From JACVRW01 sp963751835 (GTDB lineage Bacteria > Actinomycetota > Thermoleophilia > Solirubrobacterales > Thermoleophilaceae), in assembly GCA_963751835.1 (NCBI GenBank), contig CAVVWD010000008.1:36259-100258 (forward strand): 64,000 bases of DNA, written 5' to 3'. Below are positions 36,244-45,085 of this stretch, piece after piece. A model generated the notes under the pieces. The model did no database searches, was not told where the DNA came from, and was given only the letters and a program-made list of their open reading frames with translations. The stretch's first letter is position 1. Each line of letters begins with the position of its first letter. Position numbers and translations under genes: made by a program.

Positions 36244-36624
36244 TCAGCGGGTGAGGACCGCTGAGGCCCGCCGTCGCCTCCGGCTGATGACGAGCAGCGT
36301 CGAGCCGGCGATGATGCTGAGCAGTGCCAGCATTCCGGCCGCGCCAATGCCGGCGTCGCGCCAATCGAACCCGGTGGACACGCGGAACTCGATCGGCGCT
36401 GCAGCGCGAGCGGGCGGCTGGTCGCGTGCTCCGCTGGAGACGCCGGGGGGGTGATAGTTACTGAGCGGGCGGCGCGCGCCGTCGATCCCGACTGCGTTGC
36501 CACGCTGCGCGTCGTCGCGGGCATGCGGCGAGCGCAGGTCCTGGTGCCCGTCGGCCGCGGTTGCGGTCACGGCGCAGCCGGCCAGGAGCACCGCGGTGGT
36601 AATGATGCCGCTACGTCCAAGCAT
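36244..36624 (-). CDS. Small cell-envelope protein
   Basis: 126 residues. A strong AAGGAGG ribosome site precedes ATG 36624. The N terminus is signal-like with a possible lipobox (TTAVLLAGCAVTATA). The middle is polar and His/Asp/Arg-rich, and a single hydrophobic helix (GAAGMLALLSIIAGSTLLVI) leads to a short basic cytoplasmic tail. The layout is a bitopic membrane protein with an external polar domain. No family recognised. It is divergent from the substrate-binding lipoprotein, with a conserved repeat motif in the shared upstream region. Confidence 0.6.
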   Translation of the reverse strand: MLGRSGIITTAVLLAGCAVTATAADGHQDLRSPHARDDAQRGNAVGIDGARRPLSNYHPPGVSSGARDQPPARAAAPIEFRVSTGFDWRDAGIGAAGMLALLSIIAGSTLLVISRRRRRASAVLTR

Positions 36625-36702
36625 GTTGCCTCCTTCCGGCCGCCCTATGCGGCCTGGTTCGCATCAGCGTTCCGCGGCGCGGTAAGGGGGCGGTACGACC
36701 CT

Positions 36703-36721
36703 CGGTAATAGCCGGTAACAG
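36703..36721 (+). promoter_or_regulatory. Tandem cggtaa half-site motif, copy 1
   Basis: The 19 bases cggtaatagccggtaacag are two direct half-sites (cggtaat, cggtaac) at a 10-base period, one helical turn. The same 19-mer recurs at 43244-43262 with 17 of 19 identical bases. Both copies sit between divergent gene pairs and 22-42 bases before a plus-strand start. A shared activator or repressor site, or a promoter element, would explain this. Confidence 0.45.
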
Positions 36722-36763
36722 CCTGCGCGGCACGCCTGGCAATCCCGGCGGCATAGGCGGATA

Positions 36764-38733
36764 ATGCGAGGCGTGGTCCCGATGGGCCGAGCGGCTGCTC
36801 TGCTCGGGCTGGTCGCCATCGTGGCTGGCTGCCCAGGAGAGAGCGAAGAGCCGGTCGAGCCGAAGCAGAGGCAGGAACAGGCCACGCTTGAGTTCGAGCG
36901 TGGCGGCACCCTCCGGGCCGCTATTCCTGATATCGACCTCTACGTCTACCCCGTCAAGAAGCTCCCGGCGTCCTTCGATTACTTTCTCGATCCGCAACGT
37001 CTGAACGACGCGAGCAGCTGGGAGCTCTTCCGCTGCTGTCTCTTGCGGACTCTGCTCTCCTACAACGGCCGCACCGTGTCGGAGGGGGGCATCGAGCCCC
37101 GTCCTGACCTCGCGGCCGAGATGCCGGAAGTGTCGTCCGATGGGCTTACGTGGACCTTTCGCCTCAAGGAGGGGATCCGCTATGCGCCTCCGTTCGCCGC
37201 GACGGAGGTCAAGGCCGCCGACTTCATCCGGGCGCTCGAGCGCACACTCACCCCCTCGCCCAAGTCGGTGGCGGACACCATCGGGCCCCAGCTCGGGGTC
37301 GACAGTCGCTACTACCTCGGTGTGATCGCCGGTGCTCAGGAGTTTGCCGACGGAGAGACGGACACGATCTCCGGGCTCGAGGCGCCTGATGATCACACCC
37401 TGGTCGTCCACGTGACTCGGCCGACCGGCGACCTCGGCTACCGCTTCACCCTTGGGGCGACTGCGCCGATCCCGCCTAATCCGAGAGACCCGGCTGCCCG
37501 TCTCGGCGCGGCCGAGGGCCATGACGACGGCTACGGCCGCGTGCTCGTGTCGACCGGGCCGTACATGGTCGAGGGCTCGGAGAAGCTCGACTTCGCCGCG
37601 CCGCCCGCCGAACGGCAGCAGGCATCCGGCTACGTGAGGGGCAAGTCCCTGACGCTCGTCCGCAACCCGTCCTGGGATGCGGCGACCGACGATCTTCGGC
37701 CGGCCTACCCCGACCGGATCGAGCTCCCGATGACCGGGACAGCGGAGGAGGACTCTCGGAAGGTGGATAGAGGCGAGCTCGACCTCGTCTTCGACGCCAA
37801 CGCTCCAGTGGACCAGGTCGCGCGCTACCAGAGGGACCCGGAGCTGAGGGGGCGCACGCGCACGGTGCCCTGCGATTGGGTGTTCGCCATCCCGATGAAC
37901 CTCGCGATCAGGCCTTTCGACGACATTCACGTCCGCAGGGCGGTGAGCTTGGCGATCAACAAGGCCGGGCTCCGCCGATTGCTGAATTCCCGGCCCTTCT
38001 GGTGGGGGTACGCGTGGGGCGCTCCCACAGGTCACATCGCGATAGACGCGATAACGGAGAACCTGCTCGTCGACTACGACCCCTACCGGACGCCTGCCGA
38101 AAAGGGATCTGTGGCCCGGGCCAGAGCGGAGATGGCCCGCTCGGACTACGACCAAGACGGCGACGGCGTATGCGACGACCCGGCTTGCAAAGACCTTCGC
38201 CTCGTCACGTGGAGGGAGGTCGCGTTACCCGAGATGGCCGCCCGCGTTCGGGACGACCTCGAGCAGATCGGGATCACACTCGATGTGCGCGTGGAGGCCG
38301 ATTACGACGCCTACTCAAGGCAACGGCTCCTGCCACACGAACAGCGGCGACCATAGGGGATCTCTGGGGAGGGGGGTATCCAAACGGCTCCAGCTACTTC
38401 GTCCCCCGGTTTGCCGGTCCTGAGTTGAAAGGCTCGAACGTCTCCCTGGTCGGGGCCACGAAAGCGCAACTCGAGCGGTGGGGCTATGCCGTGCGGTCGG
38501 TCCCGAACATCGACGTCAGGATCGAGCGCTGCCTACCCCTGGTCGGCCGAGCGCAGGTCGAGTGCTGGGCGCAGGTCGATCAGTACTTGATGGAGAAGGT
38601 CGTTCCCTGGGTCCCGTATGCCCTCCATGCCCACACGTACGTCCTATCCGAACGTATCGAGCACTTCTCGATCGACCAGTTCACGGCCCAGGCGTCCCTC
38701 GATCAGGTCGCGCTCGCCTCAGCGAGCGATTGA
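36764..38733 (+). CDS. Oligopeptide-type substrate-binding lipoprotein, frameshifted
   Basis: SBP_bac_5-family extracellular binding protein. The signal peptide ends in a lipobox (VAGC, Cys23). The family core is visible: GLTWTFRLKEGIRY, DFIRALERTL, HVRRAVSLAINKAGL. Residues 461-472 form an EF-hand-like loop (DYDQDGDGVCDD). The frame breaks after DYDAYS (about 38320): the first frame ends at 38356, while the continuation TAPATRTAATIGDLWGGGYP runs on in the next frame to 38733. A single missing base explains it. No permease or ATPase genes are nearby, so it is an orphan. It converges on the kinase-propeller gene. Confidence 0.78.
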
Positions 38734-38752
38734 GTCCCTCCGGACAGCGGGG

Positions 38753-40591
38753 TCAGTCCGAGGGAACGGTCACCCAAACGGTTGCTCGGTCGACCGTTAC
38801 GTCCTCCACGGCGTCGCCGATCTCGATCGTCTCGACGAGCGCGCTCGTCGATGGATCGATCCGGGATACCGTGCCATCAAGGCGGTTCGCGACCCACACA
38901 CCTCCCGCGCCTGTCGCGATTCCCATTGGATCGTCTCCAACCTCGATTGCCCGCGAGGCCGTACCAGCATCGAGCTCGATCCTCGTGACGGAGTCACTCG
39001 GCCTGTTCGATACCCATACAGCTCCCTCTCCGACCGCGACCTGTGTGGCGCCAGATCGGAGAGCAATCCTGGTCATTGCTCCGCTCGCCGGATCGACCCT
39101 CACGATCGCTTGGCCGCTCGCGACCCACACCGCCCCGGCTCCTACCGCCACGCCTTCCGGACTGCCGCCGATCTCGAACGTCTCGACGATGTCGTTCGTC
39201 GCCGGCTCGATCCGGCTCACCGTACCGTCGAGACCGTTGACAACCCAGACCGCGCCCGCTCCAAAAGCAACATCGGTCACGCCGTTACCAAGCGAAAGGT
39301 TCGCGGTGATCTCGTTCTGCCCCGGATCGACCCGTGACAACGTACCGTCGAACTCGTGCGCAACCCAGACGGCGCCCCCTCCTACCGCGAGGCCAGTCGG
39401 AGCGCCCCCGGTCGAGATCGTCCTCACTTCCTCGCCGCTCTCAGGATCGAGTCTGGAGAGCGTCCGGTCGTCGAAGTTCGCGACCCAGACACCACCCGCA
39501 CCGACATCGATCAGCGTGGGCCCGCTGCCAACCTGAGTCGCGCCCGAGACACGATTGGCTTCAGAATCGATCCTCGCCACAGAGTTGGCTGGAATACGAA
39601 GCTCCGTGGGAGAACTCCCTCCTCCGACAAGCAGGATCAGCCCCACCGCCAGAGCCGCACCCCCGACCAGGAGGACTATGGCCAGGGTCATGGATCGGCG
39701 CACCAGCCACCCGGGTTGCCCGCTTGCGGACCGCTGCAGCAGGCTCATGGCCCGACGCTTGCGCGGGAGGCCGGTGGAGGCTTCCCGGGTGGGCTGGCGC
39801 GCCGCCTCGATCAGCTCGAGGCAGCTCCCATAACGCTCGTCGGGCTCCTTCGCCAGCGCTTTGCCCAGCACCGGGTCAAGCGCGGGCAGGGTTGGAAGCG
39901 GCGGCGGCTCCTCCTGCATGTGCGCCCAGAGCGTGCGACCCTCGGTCTCGCGCCGGAACGGCGGCTTGCCCGCGAGGCACTCGTAGAGGACACACCCGAG
40001 TGCGTAGCAGTCCGCGCGCCCATCGACTGCGCCGCCACGGATCTGTTCAGGCGCCAAATAGTCGAGCGTCCCAACCACCGTCCCCGCGTCTGTCGAGGCG
40101 CCACCGACCTGTTTGGTGACGCCGAAGTCGGTCAGGTAGGCGTGCCCGTCCTCGTCCAGCAGCATGTTGGCGGGCTTGACGTCGCGGTGCACCAAGCCGC
40201 GCCGGTGGGCCGCGTCCAGAGCTCCGGCGATCTGCTCGAGGATGGGAAGCGCGCGCTGCGGCGTGAGACTCCCCTCCCGCTCGAGCGTGGTTTTGAGATC
40301 GCTCCCGGAGACATAGCGCATCGCCAGGTACAGCTGCCCCTCGCGCTCGCCCGCCTCATAGATCGGCACCACATTGGGGTGATCAAGCGCTGCGGCGAGC
40401 CGCGGCTCCCTCAGAAAGCGAGCCCGGAAGTGCGCGTCGCGCGCCAGCTCCGGCGTGATCAACTTCAGCGCGACCGGACGCTCGAGCGACAAGTCAGTCG
40501 CCCGATACACCACCCCCATCCCGCCGCGCCCGACCAGCGCCTCTATCCGATAACCCGCGAAGGTGCCGCCCGGCGCGAGTGCCCCGATCAT
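38753..40591 (-). CDS. Membrane Ser/Thr kinase with external seven-repeat propeller
   Basis: 612 residues from ATG 40591, overlapping the upstream stop as ATGA. Residues 12-270 are a PknB-type kinase: GRGGMG loop (21-26), K43, HRDVKPAN (D137), DFG (155-157) and APEQIRG. One membrane helix lies at 301-323. The external part (335-612) has seven repeats of about 40 residues of the pattern TVSRIDP...VAVGAGAVWVAN, which should close a beta-propeller of the Vgb/YVTN type. The layout suggests a receptor kinase sensing a ligand outside the cell. Partner genes are the BTAD-USP regulator upstream and an orphan binding protein downstream. Confidence 0.88.
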   Translation of the reverse strand: MIGALAPGGTFAGYRIEALVGRGGMGVVYRATDLSLERPVALKLITPELARDAHFRARFLREPRLAAALDHPNVVPIYEAGEREGQLYLAMRYVSGSDLKTTLEREGSLTPQRALPILEQIAGALDAAHRRGLVHRDVKPANMLLDEDGHAYLTDFGVTKQVGGASTDAGTVVGTLDYLAPEQIRGGAVDGRADCYALGCVLYECLAGKPPFRRETEGRTLWAHMQEEPPPLPTLPALDPVLGKALAKEPDERYGSCLELIEAARQPTREASTGLPRKRRAMSLLQRSASGQPGWLVRRSMTLAIVLLVGGAALAVGLILLVGGGSSPTELRIPANSVARIDSEANRVSGATQVGSGPTLIDVGAGGVWVANFDDRTLSRLDPESGEEVRTISTGGAPTGLAVGGGAVWVAHEFDGTLSRVDPGQNEITANLSLGNGVTDVAFGAGAVWVVNGLDGTVSRIEPATNDIVETFEIGGSPEGVAVGAGAVWVASGQAIVRVDPASGAMTRIALRSGATQVAVGEGAVWVSNRPSDSVTRIELDAGTASRAIEVGDDPMGIATGAGGVWVANRLDGTVSRIDPSTSALVETIEIGDAVEDVTVDRATVWVTVPSD

Positions 40592-42177
40592 TCTTGGTCC
40601 CACGTAAGCGACCAGCTGAAGCGAGTGCGGGTCTCCACCGGAGCCAACCCGCCCGGCCGTGGCCCTTTTCGCGCGAAGACCGTTGGCGCCGGAGGAGCGT
40701 TCGCGAGCTCCGCACGAACAGGGCCAAGCCCCTCCTGCCGCCAGCGCTCCGACAACCCAACCACCAGCAGGCCGGCTCCCTTGGCGAGCTCCAAGATTCC
40801 CCGTCGGCCGGGGCTCGCGAGCAGAGGCTCGGCCACGACTCCAGCGGTGCGTTGGACCACCAAAGATGCGTCCGCCAGGAGCCTGCTCGCATCGCGGACG
40901 TCCTTCCCTTGGTCGGAAGCTGCGCCGATCAGCTGGAGCGGAGAACCTGTCGCTCGCGCTACCCAGGCGCCGAGTTCGAGCGCGGCCCAGTCGTGATTGG
41001 CCGCGCCGAACGGCACCACGATCGATCCGCCGCGCAGCGAACCGCCGGACTCGACGAGGAGCGCGACGTCACACGGAGCGTGGTCGAGAACGACCTCCAC
41101 CTCGCCGACCAGTGGCGGCACAGCAGCATCCATAAGCAGTAGGTCGATGCTTTCCTGCGAGGCGAGCCGAATGATGTCCTCGCCAGGGGTCGGGGAGGAG
41201 AACGCGGCAGTCCTGGTCGCCAGGCCCTCGGCCAGCAGCTGCTGGCGACGATCGCCGAGCGCGGCGGTGGTGGCCCGGAGTTCGGCCGGGCGCACGACGG
41301 CGGCGACGATCAGCTCCCGTGGCGGCTGCGACGATGCAAGTGGTCGTGCGAGGTTGAGCAGGTCATCGAGACGGTCCAAACCCCGGGTCATGATCAGCAA
41401 TGCGCGCTCGGGTGATGGCAATGTCCGCGCCTGCTTCGGCTGCTGGGTCAGCTCCAGCGCCGGGTCCTGCCGCAGAATGGCCTGCTCCAACCGTTTCAAC
41501 TCGTCGCTCGGCTCCAGGCCGACCTCCTCAGCCAGCTCGCGCCGCGCCGTCCGGTAGACGTCGAGCGCCTCGGCCTGGCGGGCCGAGCGATACAGAGCGA
41601 GCATCAGCTGGTATCGAAAGCGCTCCCGCAGCGGGTGACGGGCCACGAGCGCCTCGAGTTCCCCCACGAGTTGGGCGTGGCGGCCGGCGTCGAGATCGGC
41701 ATCGATCCGTTGCCCAAGGACCGACACGCGCAGCTCCTCGAGGCGAGCGATTTCCGGCTGCGCAAATGACTCGTACGCCAGGTCCGCGAGAGCCGGCCCA
41801 CGCCAGAGCGCGAGTGCCTCGCGCAGCTTCGCGGCTCCTGTTTCGGGCGCTGACCGGCCCGCCTCAGCGACCAGCTGCTCGAAGCGGCCGAGGTCGTATT
41901 CCGAGCGATCGAGCTGGAGGACGTAGCCGGGCGCCTGAGTCATGAGTTTCCCGGGGCCGATCGCCCTCCGGATCCGGGATACGTTCACCTGGAGGGCCTT
42001 GGAGGCGGTATCTGGCGCCGAAGCACCCCATAGTTCGTCGATCAGACGATCGGTTGAGACAACCTCGTTGACATGCAACAGCAGAATGGCCAGGACTGAG
42101 CGCTGCCTAACCCCTCCCAGGGCCATCCTGCGGTCGGGCTCGGCAACTTCCAGTGGGCCGAGAAGCCGGAAGTCCAT
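40588..42177 (-). CDS. BTAD-type regulator with USP-like C-terminal domains
   Basis: 529 residues from ATG 42177. Residues 1-90 are an OmpR-like winged helix (DFRLLGPLEV, STDRLIDELWG, LQVNVSRIRRAIG). Residues 95-245 form the BTAD helical repeat domain (YRTARRELAEEVGLEPSDEL). The remaining 280 residues resemble two tandem universal-stress-like folds, with VAALLVES-type strands and a closing GAGLLVVGLSERWRQEGLG and PTVFARKG. BTAD regulators are normally transcriptional activators of the SARP group. The USP-like part could bind a nucleotide. Coupled to the kinase gene by ATGA, so kinase and regulator are likely partners. Confidence 0.82.
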   Translation of the reverse strand: MDFRLLGPLEVAEPDRRMALGGVRQRSVLAILLLHVNEVVSTDRLIDELWGASAPDTASKALQVNVSRIRRAIGPGKLMTQAPGYVLQLDRSEYDLGRFEQLVAEAGRSAPETGAAKLREALALWRGPALADLAYESFAQPEIARLEELRVSVLGQRIDADLDAGRHAQLVGELEALVARHPLRERFRYQLMLALYRSARQAEALDVYRTARRELAEEVGLEPSDELKRLEQAILRQDPALELTQQPKQARTLPSPERALLIMTRGLDRLDDLLNLARPLASSQPPRELIVAAVVRPAELRATTAALGDRRQQLLAEGLATRTAAFSSPTPGEDIIRLASQESIDLLLMDAAVPPLVGEVEVVLDHAPCDVALLVESGGSLRGGSIVVPFGAANHDWAALELGAWVARATGSPLQLIGAASDQGKDVRDASRLLADASLVVQRTAGVVAEPLLASPGRRGILELAKGAGLLVVGLSERWRQEGLGPVRAELANAPPAPTVFARKGPRPGGLAPVETRTRFSWSLTWDQE

Positions 42178-42183
42178 TTGCGT

Positions 42184-42218
42184 CCAACTGCCGGGTCGAC
42201 CGACCGTACCATGCACCA
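42184..42218 (-). promoter_or_regulatory. Conserved upstream block of kinase locus 1
   Basis: On the minus strand this reads TGGTGCATGGTACGGTCG, then CGGCAGTTGG, ending shortly before ATG 42177. The same elements in the same order occur before the second kinase locus (49715-49753). TACGGT could serve as a -10 hexamer. The upstream similarity supports a common promoter or operator for both loci, kept after duplication. Confidence 0.4.
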
Positions 42219-42232
42219 GATGGGCCACCCGG

Positions 42233-42348
42233 CCCTAAGGGGGTGGGGACTGACTTCAGGTGCTCACGCACGGAAGCCCGCTGCGAGAGCGGGCTTCCGT
42301 TGCTTCGTCCGCGTGGGGCCACACGGATGGAATGCGTCCCCCTTAGGG
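42233..42348. repeat. Hairpin flanked by inverted repeats
   Basis: A perfect 13-bp stem with a 5-base loop (42270-42282 with 42288-42300, arm acggaagcccgct) is enclosed by a perfect 11-bp inverted repeat, ccctaaggggg at 42233-42243 and its complement at 42338-42348. The right arm includes the stop codon of the secreted-protein gene. The strong central hairpin probably ends transcription of that gene (minus strand), although a T-run is missing. The flanking repeat gives it the look of a mini-element. Confidence 0.55.
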
Positions 42349-43092
42349 AACGAGTCGTATTGTTCGCTCGCTCGAAGCGGCGTTGCCGAAGTGGTCGACG
42401 GCGGTCGCCTTGATCTTCGCGGTGAGCCGTCCCTGTGTGCCGAGCGCCCTGATCGCCTTGTGAGCGCGAAGGGGAATTGCCACCGTTACGGTAGCCGTTC
42501 CCTGGAGATCTCCGGCCCCGCCGCTCAGCAGCCGATAGCGATTGGTCGAACCCCGCGCCTTGAGGGACACGACGCCCTGGACCGTAACGTCACAGGGCTC
42601 GCCCGGGCAAGATACTTCGACCGCAATGGCCTTCTGCCTCGACTGGCTTCCGGGCGTGTTCAGCACCAGTGCCGGCGGGTCCGCGTCGCCGACTGCGGTC
42701 CATGCGACGAGCCCGCGAGGGCACGTGCTCGGCTGGCCGCGGGTGCGCCCGGTGAACGGCCCCAGATCGAAGGTCCCCTGCGCCGTGTTGGGGGCAGCGA
42801 AGGAGCCGGCGATTGACAGGTTCGGAGATCGCGACGCGCTAAATCGGTCGCTCTCTATCGGAATCGGGCGAGTAAAGCGCCCCGGAGCCCACGAGGCACA
42901 CATTTCGCCCTGCGGCCCGATCACCTGGAACCGCTCCAGCCACGTCCCATCGTCGGACACCTCCAGCTTGACCGTGCCGCGCTCGTAGCCACCGAGGTAG
43001 TTGCCGCCGGCCAAAGGCTGCGCCTCAGCGGAAGCGGCCCCAGCCAGGGCCGCGCCGGCGGCCAAGAGTCCGGCGATGATTATCCGACGCAT
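42343..43092 (-). CDS. Secreted protein with C-terminal beta domain
   Basis: 249 residues. A GGGAGGTGA ribosome site precedes ATG 43092. The signal peptide is IIAGLLAAGAALAGAASAEA. The mature N-terminal part (YLGGYERGTVKLEVSDDGTW and CASWAPGRF) looks like a beta-sandwich. The C-terminal part (VEVSCPGEPCDVTVQGVVSL through ATAVDHFGNAASSERTIRL) is the same kind of Ig-like domain with paired cysteines seen in the lysozyme-like protein at 32-33 kb. Function unknown; likely envelope-associated. Confidence 0.7.
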   Translation of the reverse strand: MRRIIIAGLLAAGAALAGAASAEAQPLAGGNYLGGYERGTVKLEVSDDGTWLERFQVIGPQGEMCASWAPGRFTRPIPIESDRFSASRSPNLSIAGSFAAPNTAQGTFDLGPFTGRTRGQPSTCPRGLVAWTAVGDADPPALVLNTPGSQSRQKAIAVEVSCPGEPCDVTVQGVVSLKARGSTNRYRLLSGGAGDLQGTATVTVAIPLRAHKAIRALGTQGRLTAKIKATAVDHFGNAASSERTIRLVP

Positions 43093-43243
43093 GGCTGCTC
43101 ACCTCCCACCCAAAGGTCCAGCGCGGCGCGAGTGACGATGTGATCGGGTTGACGCATTCCTGCCTCCTTTTCGACCGGCCGCCGAACGCAGCCGGATTTG
43201 CTGGTCAGGGTCACGCGCGACGCTTGCGACTCGCAGCGGGCTT

Positions 43244-43262
43244 CGGTAACAGCCGGTTACAG
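43244..43262 (+). promoter_or_regulatory. Tandem cggtaa half-site motif, copy 2
   Basis: cggtaacagccggttacag differs from the copy at 36703-36721 at two positions. It ends 22 bases before the GTG of the DUF1707 gene and also lies upstream of the divergent secreted-protein gene. Confidence 0.45.
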
Positions 43263-43284
43263 GCGCTGGCTAGCATGTCCCGGC

Positions 43285-43731
43285 GTGGCGACGCTCCTCG
43301 TCTCCGATCACGAGCGCGAATACACCGTGGGGCTGCTGCGCGGGCACATGCTCAGCGGCCGGCTGACCGCCGAGGAGTTCGAGGAGCGGGTCGGCGAGGC
43401 ATGGCGCGCCCGCTCGGCCCAGGACCTCTGGCAGGCGCTGCGGTTCCTACCGGTGGAGAGACCTGTGGTCCGCGAACAGGGCGGTGGCGGCTCGGCCGTC
43501 TCGGCACTCGTGATCGGCCTGATGTCGCTGTGCCTCATGGTGTTCACGCTCGGGCTCGCGTTTCCGCTCGTGTTACCGCTAGGCATCACGGCCTGGGCGC
43601 TCGGGCGCGACGCTCGCCGGTCTGGGCCACGGCGCGTGCGTGGAGTGGCGCGCGGCGGCGAGGTCACCGGCATAGTCGCCACTGTGTGGGCCGTTCTGAT
43701 GCTCGCGGGCTGCACCGCTCTGCTCGTCTGA
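43285..43731 (+). CDS. DUF1707 protein with two membrane helices
   Basis: 148 residues from GTG 43285. Residues 5-60 match the DUF1707/SHOCT-like helical module (SDHEREYTVGLLRGHMLSGR, EEFEERVGEAWRARSAQDL). The C-terminal part is DUF4190-like with two helices (AVSALVIGLMSLCLMVFTL and VTGIVATVWAVLMLAGCTA) separated by a basic loop. Such proteins are widespread in actinobacteria as small membrane proteins of unknown role. Confidence 0.8.
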   Translation: MATLLVSDHEREYTVGLLRGHMLSGRLTAEEFEERVGEAWRARSAQDLWQALRFLPVERPVVREQGGGGSAVSALVIGLMSLCLMVFTLGLAFPLVLPLGITAWALGRDARRSGPRRVRGVARGGEVTGIVATVWAVLMLAGCTALLV

Positions 43732-43777
43732 GGCATCGGCCGCCGCCGGCCGAGTCGGTCGCGCCGTTTCCTTCGGC

Positions 43778-43805
43778 TTGACATATTCCTATATGGGTAT
43801 ACGAT
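43778..43805 (+). promoter_or_regulatory. Consensus promoter of the ArsR gene, leaderless
   Basis: The -35 hexamer TTGACA (43778-43783) is perfect. A 16-base spacer leads to TACGAT (43800-43805). The expected start point falls at or next to the ATG at 43813, so the message is probably leaderless. The spacer contains catat-tcct-atatg (43782-43795), an inverted repeat that could be the ArsR operator and would allow autorepression. Confidence 0.7.
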
Positions 43806-43812
43806 CTTCCGC

Positions 43813-44202
43813 ATGGCACGAGCAGCGACCACCGCCGACGCGTTCAACGCGGTGGCCGAGCCCCGGCGGCGCCAGATCCTGGACGCCCTCGCCGGCGGCG
43901 AGCGCCCGGTCAACGACCTGGTGCGCTCGCTCGGGCTGGCTCAGCCGCAGGTGTCAAAGCACCTCCGGGTGCTACGCGAAGTGGGAGCGGTCGACGTGCG
44001 CGACGAAGGACGGCAGCGGCTGTACCGGCTGAACGGCCGGGCGCTCAAGCCCATCCATGACTGGGTGAAGGACTACGAGCGCACGTGGACGGAGCGGTTC
44101 GACCAGCTCGACGTCGTGCTGGACGACCTCAAGGAGACGGAGAAAGGAGATGGTGGCAATGACGCCTACCGGGACAGCGATGGTGACACTTCCCACGGAT
44201 GA
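43813..44202 (+). CDS. ArsR-family transcriptional repressor
   Basis: 129 residues. AFNAVAEPRRRQILDALAGG and RPVNDLVRSLGLAQPQVSKHLRVLREVGAVDVRDEG (helix-turn-helix plus wing) fit the ArsR subgroup found with SRPBCC/AHSA1 genes. No metal-binding cysteine motif is present, so sensing of metals is unlikely. The C-terminal helix continues WVKDYERTWTERFDQLD. The 3' end overlaps the SRPBCC gene by about 44 bases. Confidence 0.9.
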   Translation: MARAATTADAFNAVAEPRRRQILDALAGGERPVNDLVRSLGLAQPQVSKHLRVLREVGAVDVRDEGRQRLYRLNGRALKPIHDWVKDYERTWTERFDQLDVVLDDLKETEKGDGGNDAYRDSDGDTSHG

Positions 44203-44656
44203 GCAGATCCTCATCACGCGGGAGTTCGACGCGCCCAAGCACCTCGTCTACAAGGCCTACACGACGCCCGAGCTCGTCAGGCGCTGGTGGGCCGGAAAGC
44301 GCGGCGAGGTCACGACCTGTGAGATCGACCTGCGGGTCGGCGGCAAGTGGCGGTACGTGATGGTCGCGAGCGAGGGCTTCGAAGTGGGCTTCCACGGCGA
44401 GTTCCGCGAGATCGTCCCCAACGAGCGGATCGTGTCGACCGAGATGTACGAGGGGCCGGAGGCGGAAGGGCTGTCCGAGGCGGACGCGCCGGTGAACACC
44501 GTCACCTTCACCGAAGCGGACGGCCGCACGACCCTCACGCTTCTGACAGACACTGGCAGCAAGGAGGTCCGCGACGCGATCATCGACTCCGGGATGGAGG
44601 GCGGCATGCAGGAGGGGATGGACCTCCTCGAGGAGGTCGCGATCTCGCTTCGCTGA
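44159..44656 (+). CDS. SRPBCC / AHSA1-family protein
   Basis: 165 residues from ATG 44159, preceded by AAAGGAG at a good distance (ATG 44150 is too close to the site). The START-like fold is seen in ITREFDAPKHLVYKAYTTPE, LVRRWWAGKRGEV and WRYVM, with GMEGGMQEGMDLLEEV in the C-terminal helix. This pair (ArsR then SRPBCC) is a standard two-gene unit. The ligand is unknown. Confidence 0.9.
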   Translation: MTPTGTAMVTLPTDEQILITREFDAPKHLVYKAYTTPELVRRWWAGKRGEVTTCEIDLRVGGKWRYVMVASEGFEVGFHGEFREIVPNERIVSTEMYEGPEAEGLSEADAPVNTVTFTEADGRTTLTLLTDTGSKEVRDAIIDSGMEGGMQEGMDLLEEVAISLR

Positions 44657-44659
44657 GAG

Positions 44660-45058
44660 CTACAGCTCGTCGCGCAGGTCGAAGGCCGCGTCCGGGTCCT
44701 CGAGCGACGGCTTGGTGAAGAAGCGCGGGTTGACGCACCGGAAGGCGTCGTTGTAGCCGTCGTAGGCGCGCTCCACGCTGCTGCGGCACTGCGGCAGCGG
44801 CATCCCGCTCATCTTCACCCCGCCGAAGCCGTGCCGGGTGCGCTCGGCCTGCTCGAAGAGCTCGACGTCGATCTCGCCGCGGAAGACCTTGTTCATGCAG
44901 CCCATGAAGCGGCGCCCGGTCCGCTCGTCGTCATACAGGTAGAGAAACTGGCAGCCGGAGGCGATGCAGCCGGAGGGATGCACCACCCGGTCGCAGAACG
45001 AGCAGCAGCGCCTGCACTCATGGAGCTCGGTCGCGGTCTGCGCCGGAAGGGGTTGCAC
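44660..45058 (-). CDS. Cys-rich conserved hypothetical
   Basis: 132 residues. Cysteines cluster at HECRRCCSFC, HPSGCIASGCQF and FMGCMNKVF in the N-terminal half, enough for one or two metal sites. Later segments include KMSGMPLPQCRSSVERAY and a Phe/Pro-rich end. I recall similar small proteins in actinobacteria with no assigned role. It converges on the SRPBCC gene, with the stops 3 bases apart. Confidence 0.65.
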   Translation of the reverse strand: MQPLPAQTATELHECRRCCSFCDRVVHPSGCIASGCQFLYLYDDERTGRRFMGCMNKVFRGEIDVELFEQAERTRHGFGGVKMSGMPLPQCRSSVERAYDGYNDAFRCVNPRFFTKPSLEDPDAAFDLRDEL

Positions 45059-45085
45059 CCGGCAAGTGTAAAGCCGACGCGGAGC

